DNA from: Diatrype stigma
Taxonomy: Eukaryota > Ascomycota > Sordariomycetes > Xylariales > Diatrypaceae
Direction: 5' to 3'
Length of the DNA stretch: 64,000 nt
Assembly: GCA_022225965.2 (NCBI GenBank)
Contig: JAKJXP020000020.1
Coordinates: forward strand, 310,001-374,000
Below the pieces are notes generated by a model. It saw nothing but the letters and a program-made list of their open reading frames with translations, was not told the DNA's origin and did no database searches. The translations under genes were made by a program, and so were the position numbers. Positions 44,729-57,187 of the stretch are shown piece after piece. How positions within the stretch are numbered: the first letter of the stretch is position 1; every line of letters starts with the position of its first letter.

Positions 44729-45747
44729 TTAGGTCAGCCAGTTCCCTTCCTCATCATCCCAGCCGAAATCCACTGTTGACCAACCCATCAGCGTCTTCTT
44801 CCCGTCGGCCTCGACTTTCAACATGGGAAAGTGGTCTGATGATCTGAACTTTCCTATGGTCTGGTAGGCAGAATTGACCTTTCTCATTTCCTTGTCGGTT
44901 AGGGTGGCCAGCCTTATGTTTTCCTCGATCCTCGACTTCTTGGAGCTTTTCGGAATAACCGTGATGCCGCGTTGAACGGCCCAAGAAAGATTCACAACTG
45001 CGGGCGAGCAGCCATGGGCTTTCGCGATGTCGGTAAATAACGGGTGGGTTAAGACGATATTATTGTTGTCTAGATCTGTCACACCGACGGTCCTGCACAC
45101 ATAACCACCATCATTAGTACCTACTTGGATGCGCGCCAAAATACCAACTGCCGATCCACCTACCTCCAAGAAATGACATGGATTCCCTTCGATTGACAAT
45201 ACGGCACCAGTTTCAGGTTCGGATTCAAAGCATGCAGCTCGACCTGGTTGACAGCCGGAACGATGGTGGCGCTCTCAAGCAGGGCATCTATAGTCTTCTG
45301 AGCGAAGTTGCTCACGCCGATGGCACGGCACTGCGGCCCGACGAGCGGCTCCATGCGCTGCCAGGTCTCGACGAAGGTGGGGGACTCGTGGATGCGGAGC
45401 GGCTTCCCCTCGGGCGACACGGCGAACGGCCAGTGCATCAGGAACACGTCGATGTAATCTAGGCCTAATGCTTGTAGGGAGATGCGCAGGGCCTTGGCCG
45501 GATCGTGGTGCAGGTCGGCCCCGAACTTGGTCACGATGGTGATCTCGGACCTCGGCACGCCGCTGGCGCGCACCGCCTGGCCCACGGCCGCTTCGGAGCC
45601 GTAATACTGCGCCGTGTCGATCAGGCGGTAGCCGCTCCGGAGCGCGTGCACGATGGACTCTACGAGTGTCTGCTCATCTGGGAGCGTCTGCGAACCCTCG
45701 CGACTGGGCGCCCCTGAGCGGTGAGATGAATTAATAAAGTGGACCAT
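44729..45747 (-). CDS. Aldo/keto reductase, short at the N-terminus
   Basis: Two exons (45164-45747 and 44729-45092, intron 71 bases) give 315 residues of a TIM-barrel NADPH reductase. The catalytic tetrad is complete: Asp44 and Tyr49 in DTAQYYG, Lys74 in VTKFG and His105 in LMHWPF. NADPH-binding segments GVSNF, NQVELH and IPKSSKKSRIEEN are also present. The first barrel strand, usually carrying a GxGTW-like motif, is missing. The protein begins directly with a polar stretch before the first helix, and the frame is closed upstream by a stop, so an upstream exon or a shortened barrel is possible. It would reduce a ketone or aldehyde of the cluster product. Confidence 0.87.
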
Positions 45748-46566
45748 CCGAAATCACTGCTATTCTGCGAGCGAACGGGTGGGTGCGGGGCATAACGGAG
45801 AAAGGATTGCATAAATCAACCCGCGGAGACCCTTATGTTCGTGAAAACCCCCTTACTTACCTTGCCACGTGCCTAAGCCCACCGCGGGGAATTCAGTGCC
45901 TGTCCGTTTACCATGAGATCGAGATCAGTTCTCGCGCAAGGTAGAGGCTGGGCATGGATGGATCAAACGGGTTTACCATTGTTCAACTTGATTGTCTTAG
46001 TACAGACCGGAGGATGCGATGCCATGGCTGGAGCTGTTTTGGCTGAGTGTCGGGATGAACTAACAACGCCAATTATTTTGTACAGCACAGGGGAAACATC
46101 ATTTTTCAAATAATTTACGATCTAAGCTGAGGCAGAGACGTATAAGTCTGTGGGCTCATCGGATTCAGCATAATACTGTCGGCGGGTTAGCCGGGGGGTT
46201 TGCAGGGTCACTGTGGTGAGGTGGTGCTAGAGTGGGGTAATAAGCTTCGATGGAGAGTTCAACGGCGTAAAAGGGGTAAAGGTCTGTCCTTCATTTCAAG
46301 AACAGTCACTGACATTGGCCCGGCAATTTGCTTCTCTGTGCCGGATCCTACCACCGAACGTCACTTATTACACTGACATGGCTGCACAGTATTTTTTCTT
46401 TTCTTAGCTTTGTGTCACCCAGTGCATCTTCGCCACATGATCATGGATTTAGCGATTTGACACCATTGCTTTGCTCTCAAAGTATTCTATTCTATTCATG
46501 GTGCTGCTTTCGCGACCGGAGTTTTCAGAAAAATATCTCTTCGATGTACCCGTTGTCATATATCTG
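45748..46566. other. Intergenic
   Basis: About 0.8 kb upstream of the aldo/keto reductase and downstream of the AflR-like gene. No gene is supported. Confidence 0.45.
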
Positions 46567-47840
46567 CTAGTGTCCGCCTTCCTCTCTCACGTCGTCAGCC
46601 ACCGTGAAGAACGACGTAGTTCTCACAGTCTTTTCAAGTAACTTCTCTTCCCGCACTCGAATCTCCACCAACGCCGATTCCACTAAATCCGTCAGGGTGA
46701 AGTCATTTCCGGTAGCCGTTTCTATTGGGTCCCAATATACGCCCCTAGGTGCCTCCGGGTCAGTCGCTTCGGAAGACGGTACTGCTGATACCCGTGAAGC
46801 ATACTGCTTCATGGACACCTTGAGATGTTGGACTTTTTGGGAGACGAGATGCAGGTTGATTTCTGCAATGGCCTTCCTCGGCATCGCTAGTCGCACCGCT
46901 CCAATGCTAAGGTAGGGGACGACAGCTCCCGTAGAGGCGAATGAGTCGTTTCTCAATTCTCCCCTGGGCCTTTCCCCCTGTGTGGATGACTTTGTACTAT
47001 CGCATATCTCCTGGCGCAACATATCCACGAGGGACTGGTAGGCCTTCATGAGGCTGAGGTAGCAACATGATAGCATGAGAGCAGCAACACCATCTAGCCT
47101 TGGTGAGCCGCCGTTCAATATGGTTATTAGTCTCTCACTGGCCCGGTATATCTCTTCCACATCACCAGCTGCTTTCGAGCTTCTGGATAGAGATCTGACG
47201 AGCTTCGTCAGTCTGGTCTGAATATCTAACAAGCGATCGGAAAGATTGTCGGCGTCGGTTTGTGCGGTTGTGTGTTCCGGTGAATCTTTATTCACGCCCA
47301 TTCCACTGCAGTTTGTCATCACTTGGTCACCTGAAGGCCGAAGTACTGAAGGTGACCCGGATGGTGACCCAGTCGTGGTGGAGGTCGTCAGCGACGCGGT
47401 ATTTGTTGAAAGGAGTACGTCTGGGAAGGGAGTGGTGATAGAATCTGTGTCAGAGAACGCCTGTGTCGTAAAGAAGTCTAGATCCTCCAAGCTACTTGCC
47501 GAGCACCATCCAGCCATCAAGTTCATCTGACCGTCGCTGCTAGCAGTAATAGGATATACAATAGGTGGCGTGCGTGCTGTACAAATGCTTAGCAACGCCC
47601 TTAGCCAAATAGATGAATCTAGTATTGCTGCTTACTGCTAACATCAGACACCTCTTTCTCTTTACTACTTGCTGCCCTCCCCCTCCGGCTCCCTAACGGA
47701 CGTCCAGTCCGACCTGGGGGGCTGTGGTTGCACGATATCCCCAAACGATCGCACCGCATACATGCCTGTGACCGCGGCGCTCGTACGCACCGCGTTTTCA
47801 TAGCGTGACACCGATCACATGCTTCCCGGCTTGGGCCCAT
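46567..47840 (-). CDS. AflR-like Zn2Cys6 pathway regulator
   Basis: Two exons (47636-47840 and 46567-47576, intron 59 bases ending TACAG) give 404 residues. The zinc cluster is at the extreme N-terminus: C8, C11, C18, C27, C30, C37 (ACDRCHAMKTRC...CMRCDRLGISC), the wider C-X8-C spacing of the AflR class. It is followed by a basic GRPLGSRRGR stretch. The rest resembles the regulatory half of AflR-type proteins: a Ser/Thr-rich linker, then helices with MLSCCYLSLMKAYQSLVDML. Such proteins switch on their own cluster in the nucleus. Its place at the right edge of the biosynthetic genes suggests that role here. Typical length for the family. Confidence 0.9.
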
Positions 47841-49756
47841 GATGATAATAATCTTGACTGCTCGTTTTCGAGATTTAGCTCAAGACCTCATCGATATACG
47901 AGGGGGCGGAACTTTGTGAGTATGAATATAGTAAAGAATTGGGGGAATTTCGAATTCATAGAATAAAGGGTGAAGTTCTCTTTCCTGTATCCTAATACGC
48001 AGGTCCTTGACTACTCATAGACTGCTTGGCTTTCAGGCCCTGTTCCGATTCATTGGTGGACATTTGTGACACATGGGAATGGATTCTCCCTTGCTTCTCT
48101 CGGACAAGGTCATCCTAGCCGATGGGCGGCACTTTTCAGTGAGTTGATGGTCCCGAGGATAATAGACAAAGGCACTTCGATGCACACAGCTTCAAGTTGT
48201 TCACGTAAACCTAAGTGGGTGTCTCTGATCGGTCCCGAAGTCCGCGGGGTAGTCAGACTCGCAGGACTATAATCCTATCACTTGACCTGTCGGTACCGAT
48301 AATACAGTAGTGCGAATTGCAAGGCTGCATTGGACACTAGTTGGGTGTTCACATATCTGGCGACGCACGAAGGTAAGGATTTAGATGTTCTTATTAAAGG
48401 GGTACTGGCCTCATCTATAACACAAAACGAAGAAGCTCAACCACCAGAGAATGCAGAAGCATAGGCAATGCCACCAATCCAACGCAACGGATAGTCCTGC
48501 ATGATTAATATATCATTGGCGGGCAAGTAGACACAGTAGACGTATACTGGCGACTGATATGCCATGAAATTATATACTATTAACATCAAGTGTTGGGGTT
48601 CGTGCACCTCCACCCGGCAAAAAACGCAAGTGACCCACGGATGGAGGTTACAATAAGCAACGGCTGGGGCAAGGCTTATCGTGAAGGTAGCATCGAATCC
48701 AGCTGAGCTGCCAGATCCAACATTAATGGGACAGACGGAACTGGGTACTTTGTCAGAAGAACTTTGCGCTTTGACATTCTGCCGAGCATTGGACAGCTCG
48801 CTCCCGCCACTGTATACCGAGTGGACCTGAAACTTAACGCCGTGTTTTGGCTTAAAGGTCTAGAAGCTTTGTGAGACCTTCGTTATGTCGTACATACTTG
48901 ATAATTAGGAAGACTGGACTTGCTAGAGGATATCCTACCCACAGTGTATGCATTTTACCCCTGCAGTGAAGCTTCGAAGTCAAGGGCTCCCTGTGATGAT
49001 GCAACAGCCTAGGAGCGGCTCTCGGGGCTTTGAGGCTCTGTGGTTACATACGTGAGGAAGGCCAAGTCGGATTGGGGCCCGGTCTTCAAACGTCATTAAT
49101 TGTCACACATAACGTCCATTGTGTAACCGTTACCAGAGAACATCCCCTCGGGCCCTGCACCGTAACTTCGTGTTCTACAAGAAATGGTTTGTACAATCTC
49201 TTGACAGTACTGGATGCATCGATGACACATAGATGATAATGTAAAGCAGTGCCCATTACGCCGAGAAACCACACATCCTCATAAGGCCAGTCTCGACTTT
49301 CCCGATATTCAGGGGATGACGAGGCCGCCAAGGTGGAACCCCACAGCCTGAAGCCATTCAAGGCTGGAGCGACGTTTGCCGACATCTACAGCAACAAGAG
49401 AGTATCACATATGACTTCGGAAACAAGTTGCTCTCGGACGAATAGGTAAACTCACCCAGTATAAACGACTGAGATCGGTAAAGCGCACGTAAAGGCTCTG
49501 ATAAAGGCGAGCATGCGGCTGATGCGACTAGGCGCCTGGTCGAATAGCGCCATTGAGTTAATCGACAGCTATGTCATGTGGCTCGTGCCAGGACACTTCA
49601 TGGTGGACCTCATGGCCGCGTCCGTTAGCGACGGCTTCATATCCAACACGCAGCCGCAGCCGGCAAGCAAATACTGACACAAAGGGTTGAGGTGAACTGA
49701 AGGGAGAAGGCTACGTGCAGAGAAAGCATCGATGTATTGTAACGAAGCCACGCATT
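47841..49756. other. Intergenic, right boundary of cluster
   Basis: About 1.9 kb with no recognised gene between the last cluster-type gene and a housekeeping-type gene. One TGGCCTCA word lies at about 48408. Short open frames are family-less. Confidence 0.45.
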
Positions 49757-51573
49757 TCATAGATTCTTGAATAGCCTATCCGTCTCGTTCCCAATCCATT
49801 GGGATCTCCTTGCGATGTCATCCGAAGACCAGAGTCCCTGCTCCGTAATGTAAGCATCAATCAAGCGAGCTGGAACCCACTCGAAATAGATGTTCTTAAC
49901 TGTGACACGCTTGATATCACCGGGGCCAGGCTGCGCCGGTTGCAAAGAAGACTCAATCACAGCTTGTCCCTGCACTCCCGTGGCTTTCCAAGCCGCGGTT
50001 ACCTCCAGAGGGTCGTTGTCTTCGACCACGTGCTTCTCAATAGACCCCGGGCCTGCGATTTTGTCCGTATCGCTGAGAATGACAACCTTGGCCCCGGGCG
50101 CGACGTGTCGGGCACTCAAGACCGCAGGCAGAGAGCCTGTTTTATTGCTGACATCTGCGCCGGCGCTGATACGATCTGCACCTAGGAGGACGACATCCAC
50201 CCCCTCAGCAGCTAAAGCGGCAGAAGAATCGGTGTAGAGAGTGATGTTGACCTTCGTAATTCTGTCTCCCGCTGCTGACCCCAGTAATTTGGCAGCGAGG
50301 CTGGTGCCCTCGCAGTTGGGTCGAGATTCCAGGATGCGAAGATCGAGCGCCACTCCCAAGGCCGCGGCAGCCTCTAGCAGGGAACTCGATATGGTGGAAC
50401 TTGATGATAATGTGAGGATGGAAATACGGCTCTTCGAGGAGATTTTGTGATGTAGGGTCTCCCGCAGATAGTTCGCGAAATTGTCGCGAATGCGGGTAGC
50501 TGATGCTTGCCTCTGGGATGCTTGCTTGTCGATCGCCTCAAGTATTTGTTGGACATTGTCTGCAAATGCATCGCTGTTGACGAGTATATACTCAACGGGG
50601 CCAAGAACGGTCACAAGAGCGCTTGTGATTGCGGCGCCCATGCTTTCGCGTCCATTCTTGCATAGGTGCCACGCAGCCATGCGGATGTTCTTCCACGCCT
50701 CGCTAGCCGACGCCGGATCCATCCCAGAAATCACCTCTTTCAAGGTGGAGACAGCTATGGCAGCCAACTGTCTGGCGCCGCTCTCGTGATCATCGCGTAG
50801 CTTTTGCAGGCCGCTCGTGAGGGCCTTCCCGGCCTTCGGGCCGAGGTCATACTCTGGCCAAACCCTCCGCAGACTGTTCACGATCTTCGGGACGCCGCCG
50901 AATTCTTCGGACTCATTGACCGTCAAGGGGTCATGCCACTCCCATCCCGCATGCTCCCAGTCAAGAACGATGCCCGCTTCGCCCTTTCCGCCCTCGGACG
51001 CACCCTTCAGTCGAAACGCGAAGGGGTTGATCGTCCATTCGCGACCGATCGACTCATCTAAGAATGAGTATGGCTTGCCAACACGCAGCAGCTCCAGGGA
51101 CTGGAGATCCAACGTTGTCTCCTCCTTGATCTCGCGAAGCGCGGTCGCAAGCGGGCTAACATCGTCTTTCTCAACCCTGCCGCTGATTGGCGCGAGTTTG
51201 TGCCTGGTCTGCAGTTTAGCCAAGCCCGGGCCTTACCTCAAGCGAGATTGGATCGCGGGGGACCATGATCATACTGGTATGTGCGAACGTCGCCGCTTCG
51301 TCTGAACAGCGCCACTTGGGCTTTCTTCTCATCACCATCTGGAAACCTGAAGAGAAAAGAGCCGGCGACGGATTGCTTCTTGATCTCACCCTTGCTGTGC
51401 CCTTCCTGACTGGACGCCATGGTCGGTTTACTAGTTCCGTAGCAACGGTTCAATGGCAATGCCAATTGCAAGCGCCAATTTGCTGTGGCAATGTTGCGAT
51501 GCGGCTTTATGAACCCGAGGAGACTACGACTACAAGCCAGTAAGGCCACCCGATGGCATGTACCATGATACAT
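49757..51573 (-). CDS. Nudix hydrolase - eIF2B-alpha-like fusion protein
   Basis: Two exons (51275-51573 and 49757-51203, intron 71 bases) give 581 residues. Residues of about 60-210 form a Nudix domain: HKLAPISGRVEKDD, then REIKEETTL, matching the Nudix box with Asp in place of the first Glu. Residues of about 230-560 match the eIF2B alpha/beta/delta, ribose-1,5-bisphosphate and methylthioribose-1-phosphate isomerase family: SRISILTLSSSSTISSSLLE, VDVVLLGADRI, NKTGSLPAVLSARH and a C-terminal FEWVPARLID. The protein could be a metabolic repair or sugar-phosphate enzyme; the fusion occurs in other ascomycetes as far as I recall. The first 50 residues are basic and hydroxyl-rich, like a mitochondrial presequence, with a second ATG at residue 52. 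It is probably not part of the cluster. Confidence 0.87.
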
Positions 51574-52231
51574 TCCACCAACCTTTCCCTAGTCTAAGAA
51601 CAGGCTGCTTGAGCTCGGGTCGGGCGGGGGTGTCAGTTGGTTTTTGTAGTCGTGTCAGTCGTGTCAGACGGGATCATGACGATGAAATGCAGGAGCTGAT
51701 TGAACCGACGATGCACTGAAACCCTTAACTAAAAGTCACTGAAACCAATAAAGTTAGGCGTTGGGGGCCGTCGAACATACCAAACATACCAAGCATACCG
51801 GTATGTAGGTATGTAGAGAGCTTGACGTCATTCTTGCCCCCTACACAGACCCCCTAACCTAGTGGTCTAAGTACCCAATTTGCCAGTCTAACCCTTTGGT
51901 CTTACCATTCAACCACTGGAAAATTACTTCCTCTTGTTTACATACTCGGCGATTGACGAGATACGCGACGATGCATAGGAGAACCGGCATTCGATAACAT
52001 GTCTGCATTTTTATATGAGACTCTTTTATATTACTGCTAATTCTCAGACAATGGTTTAAGTACAGCCAGATAACCACCTATCTAGACAGGTAGTTACCTC
52101 AACTCTCTGTCTCTGTCTAAACTCTACATATTACCCACCAGATACGAATTCCCCTATGCCATCGACGTGGCCTATATGCCCCTTTATGGATATATATGCA
52201 CCAAAGCACTAGGCTGTGCCCGAATACGCAT
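51574..52231. other. Intergenic
   Basis: About 0.66 kb. CATACC/GGTATG repeats occur at about 51775-51815. No gene is supported. Confidence 0.45.
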
Positions 52232-54348
52232 CTAGCACACGCCATCCGGCACGGTGAAGTCCTCCTGGCGGTTTCTGCTGCTGTAGGTAGCATTCTCTCC
52301 CAGACCGCGCTTGGCGAACGCCGTCCAGATCTCGCACTGGTTCTCTCCATTGGTGAGAGCCGTGTCGGCATCGAGGATAGCGTCACGGGCAGTGACAAAG
52401 TTGGGGTTGCAGGGTTGACTGTGGACGAGGATGGTCAGCAACTAAGGTCCTTCGTACAAACTGGAAAAGAGAGCATTCTGTTCTACTGTTCTAGGGATAT
52501 GGGGTGGGGATATGGGTGACTCACAGTGCTAGGCCGTCAAGCACCAGCTTCATGGCCAGGTACTTTCCGTCGGTCGGGACGCCGTTGGTGTCGAACTCAG
52601 GCTTAGGGGCATCGTTCTTGCCGTGCTTGTCAATCAGCGCCCAGAGGACCTCGTACAGCATGGTGGCCCAGATGGTGCCGATGGCGTGGACCTCGTTCTC
52701 CTCGTCCGCCGACTCGTACGTGTAGGGGTTGGTGTCCATGTTGGTCGAGTAGACGTAGTCGCGGATGCCGTTGGGGTCGCCGTACACCCACGAGCCCAGC
52801 GAGTAGTCGGTATCGTGCGTGTCGTCGGCCTTCAAGCGGATCGCCGTCGCGTACCAGTCGCCCCAGCCCTCGCCCATGCCGCCGGACTCGAGGCCGTTCA
52901 GGCAGGCCGAGTTGGCGGGCCCGCCGGTCAGACGGTTGGACAGGCCGTGCGTGAACTCGTGGATGACGACGCCGGCCTCGAAGGCGCAGTCCTTCTTCAC
53001 GCTAGTGGTAGTCCAGATGTACATGCGCATTCTGGGGTTCTGCCCGTCCACCGGCGTGGCGAAGTCCGCGTTGTTAGTGCCGGCGCCATCCTGCGAGTTG
53101 AGGATGACGGCATCGTTGCCCTTGCCGCCCTGCCCGTTGTTGTTCACTTCGAAGTTGCCGGCCTCCTCGGTAAATCCAAGGTCGTACAAGAGGTCGTGGT
53201 ACGTGTTGGCAGTGTAGAACATCTGCGTGACGGATGCGTCAACATAGGACTTCGGGTCCGTCATGCTCGGGTCGTAGTCGTACTCGAAGGCCAAATCTTC
53301 GCTATCGGGGCGGTAGTTGTTCTTATAGCTGCTGCCGCCGGTAGGGTTGGTCTGCGCATAACCATTGTTGCCCCAGGTGGTCGTGTAGTTCTGGGTGCCG
53401 TCGGAGAGCCAAGTGAACTCCGAATCCTTGAGAACCCAGGGGTCCGTGACGACTTCGCGATCACCCTCATCAGGGTCGTTGATTCCCCAAGGGCTGACCA
53501 CTGGTTAGTTTATGCATTGATTCGACTGCGTTGGTAAGTGGAGGCTTACTAGACTTTATACGTCGCATCGGCAACGTAGTTGATCACGCCGTGGACCTCC
53601 TCGTTGGAGGACGCATCCACATACGTCAGCAGCCAGTCATCGAGTACATCCGTCTCGACTCTCCAGGTGAGGGCCAGGGAGCCGTCCGACTTGGCGTAGT
53701 AGACCAGACGGGCCTCCGGATCCGACTGGGCGCCGGAAGTCCCCTTCAGAGAATATGTCTCAACATTCTCGAGAGCCTCAGCAGTCGCCTCGCCAGTGAC
53801 TGGCAGTTGGAGCACTTTGGCCGCTCCGGACAGAGCCTTGGTGGGGTCTGAGAAGGCCCGCTTCACCAGTGGGCTCTCGGCGGGGATATCGCCCGTGTAG
53901 AACGAGTTACCGTACGAGAACACCGACCCATCCGCAGCGACCTATCTCGCCGTTAGCATTTCACTCCGTCAATATTTGCAGTCAAGGGAAAACTTACGTT
54001 AACGCTGAAATCGGCGTTGTCGATGTCGAGGCCATGAGCGGTCTGCTTGAAGTTCACATGGGCAATGCCATTGTTGCCCACGTAGTGGTCATCAGCAAGG
54101 CGGAACTCGGCACCCGGGACGACGGTCTTGACGAGCTCGGTGGCAGTGTCGACATAGGACGCACGCTTGATAAGAGCGAAAGCAGGGTTGGCCTTGGTCG
54201 CCGCGGTGTTGCTGTATTGTGCCACAGTCTCGGGTCGGTACTTGTTAAGATCTACCGCCCTGCGTCGGACACCGGGCTTTGCCTTGTGCGTAGGATGAGC
54301 GCTGACGGCGGAGGCGCCGAGGAGGCCGAGAAGCAAAACGGACTTCAT
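52232..54348 (-). CDS. Secreted fungalysin metalloprotease (peptidase M36)
   Basis: Four exons (53998-54348, 53550-53941, 52525-53493, 52232-52418; introns 56, 56 and 106 bases) join in phase to give 632 residues, the usual fungalysin length. A signal peptide ([17 protein letters not shown]) and a propeptide of about 220 residues with [20 protein letters not shown] precede the mature enzyme, which begins near [13 protein letters not shown]. The zinc site is HEFTHG with the third ligand in [10 protein letters not shown]. The C-terminal [16 protein letters not shown] segment is typical. It is an extracellular endopeptidase for nutrient or host protein breakdown. No link to the cluster is evident. 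Confidence 0.96.
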
Positions 54349-57187
54349 CTTGAAGAGGAACTCGCAGCTAGCTAGTTAGATCTCTTCTCTGGGCACAAGA
54401 GATGATACCTATCTAGTCGGATGGACAGCAACTGTATGTCGACGGCATGGCTTTTATAGATGAATGCCGACTTGCACCCTTCATCCTCTCTAGTATCCCT
54501 CTGGCACGCAACTTCCTCTTTCGAAAGGAGTTCAGCCATACCTAGAAGCTCGCGATATCAAGCGACATCGAGGCTCTTGGCGTTCGTGTTCGGAGCCGGG
54601 GTGATTTGCGTTAGTGTGTCCCGATGACAAGCGTCTTGTGCCTATTGTATCGAGCATTTTCTGGTGATGTTGCCCTCCAGAACCGGGCAGGGAGTCCCCC
54701 CTGGAACCAGAACACAGAACATCCGGGACAGGTCATCACAGGCGCCCGCCGTGGTAAGGAAGGCCGTTGAGTTTACCTCACATGCCATAGGAAATACGCG
54801 CAGTGTAGGAATGGGAAGGTAGCTACGGCTGGTGAGGGCTGGTAAGCCATTTGCTGGCTTCATGTACGGAGCTCCGATATCTCCCCGAACAAATCAGACC
54901 CGGTGTACCAAAGAGCAGGTAGCTCAGCTTATAGTATGTAGGTCCGGTGCGCTCCGGATCGGTAGGCGTTCACGCTTACCAGTTCGGGAGGATCGGTAGC
55001 ATGGGTTACAGCCCAATGCGAAGATCTCCATGCGACATAGCCCGGATATACTCTGCCCAGAGAAGCATGTAACAAGTTTCGACTGCGGAAACTCAAGTTC
55101 ACGATATCAACATAGGGCTCTGGAATCTTGTGATCCGCTCGGAAACGTTCGAACCAGACGCTTGTAATACCACATCGAGGTTCCTTTACCGTTGCATAAA
55201 GCTACGCGAACTAGAGTCCGAGGCTATACCTGCTTGTGTCTACGGTAATATCGGCGCGGTAACAAGTTTGGAAGTAAGTAACGGTCGCCAATAGCGCGCT
55301 GAATACCTTACCCTCCCTAAATGGAATGGGCATGGTGAATGGAATACGGCCGGCTCAACGAGCACGCCATTCTGGATAGGTGTTGCCTACAACCTGACCT
55401 ATAGATTACCAACTGTATCATTGGAATACGGGACAAGCTTGGCATATATACCTTGGCATGGCCATGAATGCCAGGCCGGCCACTCTGAGTCTGACTGACA
55501 CCTTCCTCCATTATAGTTCGCGTAAGGGACGATACCTACAGAGAGAGCGCAGCCTTGATGTCAAGCTATGGTCATGATTGGTAAGCCACAACAGTGCACA
55601 TGTTCTATGATAGTCGTTAAACCCACCATAGTTCCGTACCCTCTATCACTAAGATAGCAATGAGCTGCCATTGCCTGACCATGGAGGTTCATGCTTCATG
55701 GCGCTGCTAAGCTTCGAGTGTGTCTTTTGATCTAGTTAGCAACATATCTATTGAGAGGCTTGGTTGGAGGGTGTCAGACGAGTACACCCACTGACACACA
55801 GAAAGCGGAAATCAGATAAGCTTTACTGCCATGGAACCCTAGTGGGAGTCCTTAGGGCGATGGGAACGAATAAACGCCCCTGTCTCCCCTGTGTCTATCC
55901 AGGCCAGGCCTCGGTGGTGGGTGGTCTGTCAAAATCGCGTCTGCATAGGTTGCCTATTGCAGCACGGTGATTGATGGAAAGCAAAACAAGCTTAATGAGC
56001 CTTTATCTCCTACTTCCCCAGCGGGTTAGCCGCCCACATGTGTCATGCATGACCGTCGTGGAGCCGGCGCGGGGGCTGCTAACCACGTCTAGTCGTAGGT
56101 TTTGCGTGACCGAAAGCCTGGCGGATACCTTCCTGTTCCGGCACTGCGCTCCGGACCGATACTACCGCACTATCTCGCTATCTACCTGCCTGGCGATGCT
56201 GATTATCAACGTCTCTACCAATCTCAGCGTCTTCTGCCAGCCTTTACCTACCTACCAAGGTGGATTACGGAACGATTTATAGTGTCGAGTCCTATATGAC
56301 GCCAAGGAGACAAGGACAAGGTATTGACACTTCCATCAACGACTCTCCTTACCTACCTTCTACAACATAAACAAATACACGGGAGTGGCAGGCCTAGGGA
56401 TTTTGGAAGACATCCCCTCTTATCACAACTGCCAGTACTGCTGCAGTGCATAGCTTGCTGCCTAGTTAAGGCGGACTCGAGACAAGCGCTGTTGTTGATC
56501 GGAAACTAGTTATCTTGTGCAGCTGTGTCACCATAGCTGAATGCTTTGGGGCCATCTTGTTCACCGTTGGTTCACCTGTTTCAGGGAATGACCAGGTAGT
56601 TATCGCATGGACTTGCTTCGCGGGGGTTACATTGAGGTTGGAGAGAGTACCACCCATCATGAATCTTTCCAGATTATCGCTGTGTCGCTTGCTTTTGGAC
56701 CCATGCGGGATAGCCAACATTGTGACTCTTGATTGCAATATTCTGAGTTCGTATTTATGGAACAGCCGGTTTTGAGAACTCTCTCATCTCAGGTGAGCAT
56801 GCGACGTTTGACCTATATCCGCATAGTAGGAGCAATATCCTCATGTTGGCACGTTACACGGCGGTGAGTGCACTTCATTCTCACCCCTTTGAACCGAATC
56901 TCGTCTTTGTGTCATTCATTATGTCAAAACCTATAGAAACCCGACCTTGTTATACGCCACGGTACATATCATATTCTTCATTTTCTCTGGGAGTCTTGCT
57001 TAATAGCCACAAGCCGTGTTTCTTCATCATAACACCATAGGAGTAGGAAATGTACGCTATGAAAAGCGGCGCGAAATCGAAAGTTCTGATAATACCACGC
57101 CCGAGTGTGCGATATCTTCGTAGTGAATTTAGCATTGGATCTATGCTACTTGCTGACGCATGCAATAATGGAACCGTGGGTAGCTTA
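54349..57187. other. Intergenic, fungalysin promoter side
   Basis: About 2.8 kb without a supported gene. The first few hundred bases upstream of the fungalysin start are presumably its promoter. Short open frames (for example 54642-54863 minus and 56515-56775 plus) match nothing I know. Confidence 0.45.

Noticed and set aside
52623..53537. Plus-strand frame of 304 codons opposite the fungalysin
   Set aside because: Antisense shadow; the minus strand carries the complete M36 catalytic site.
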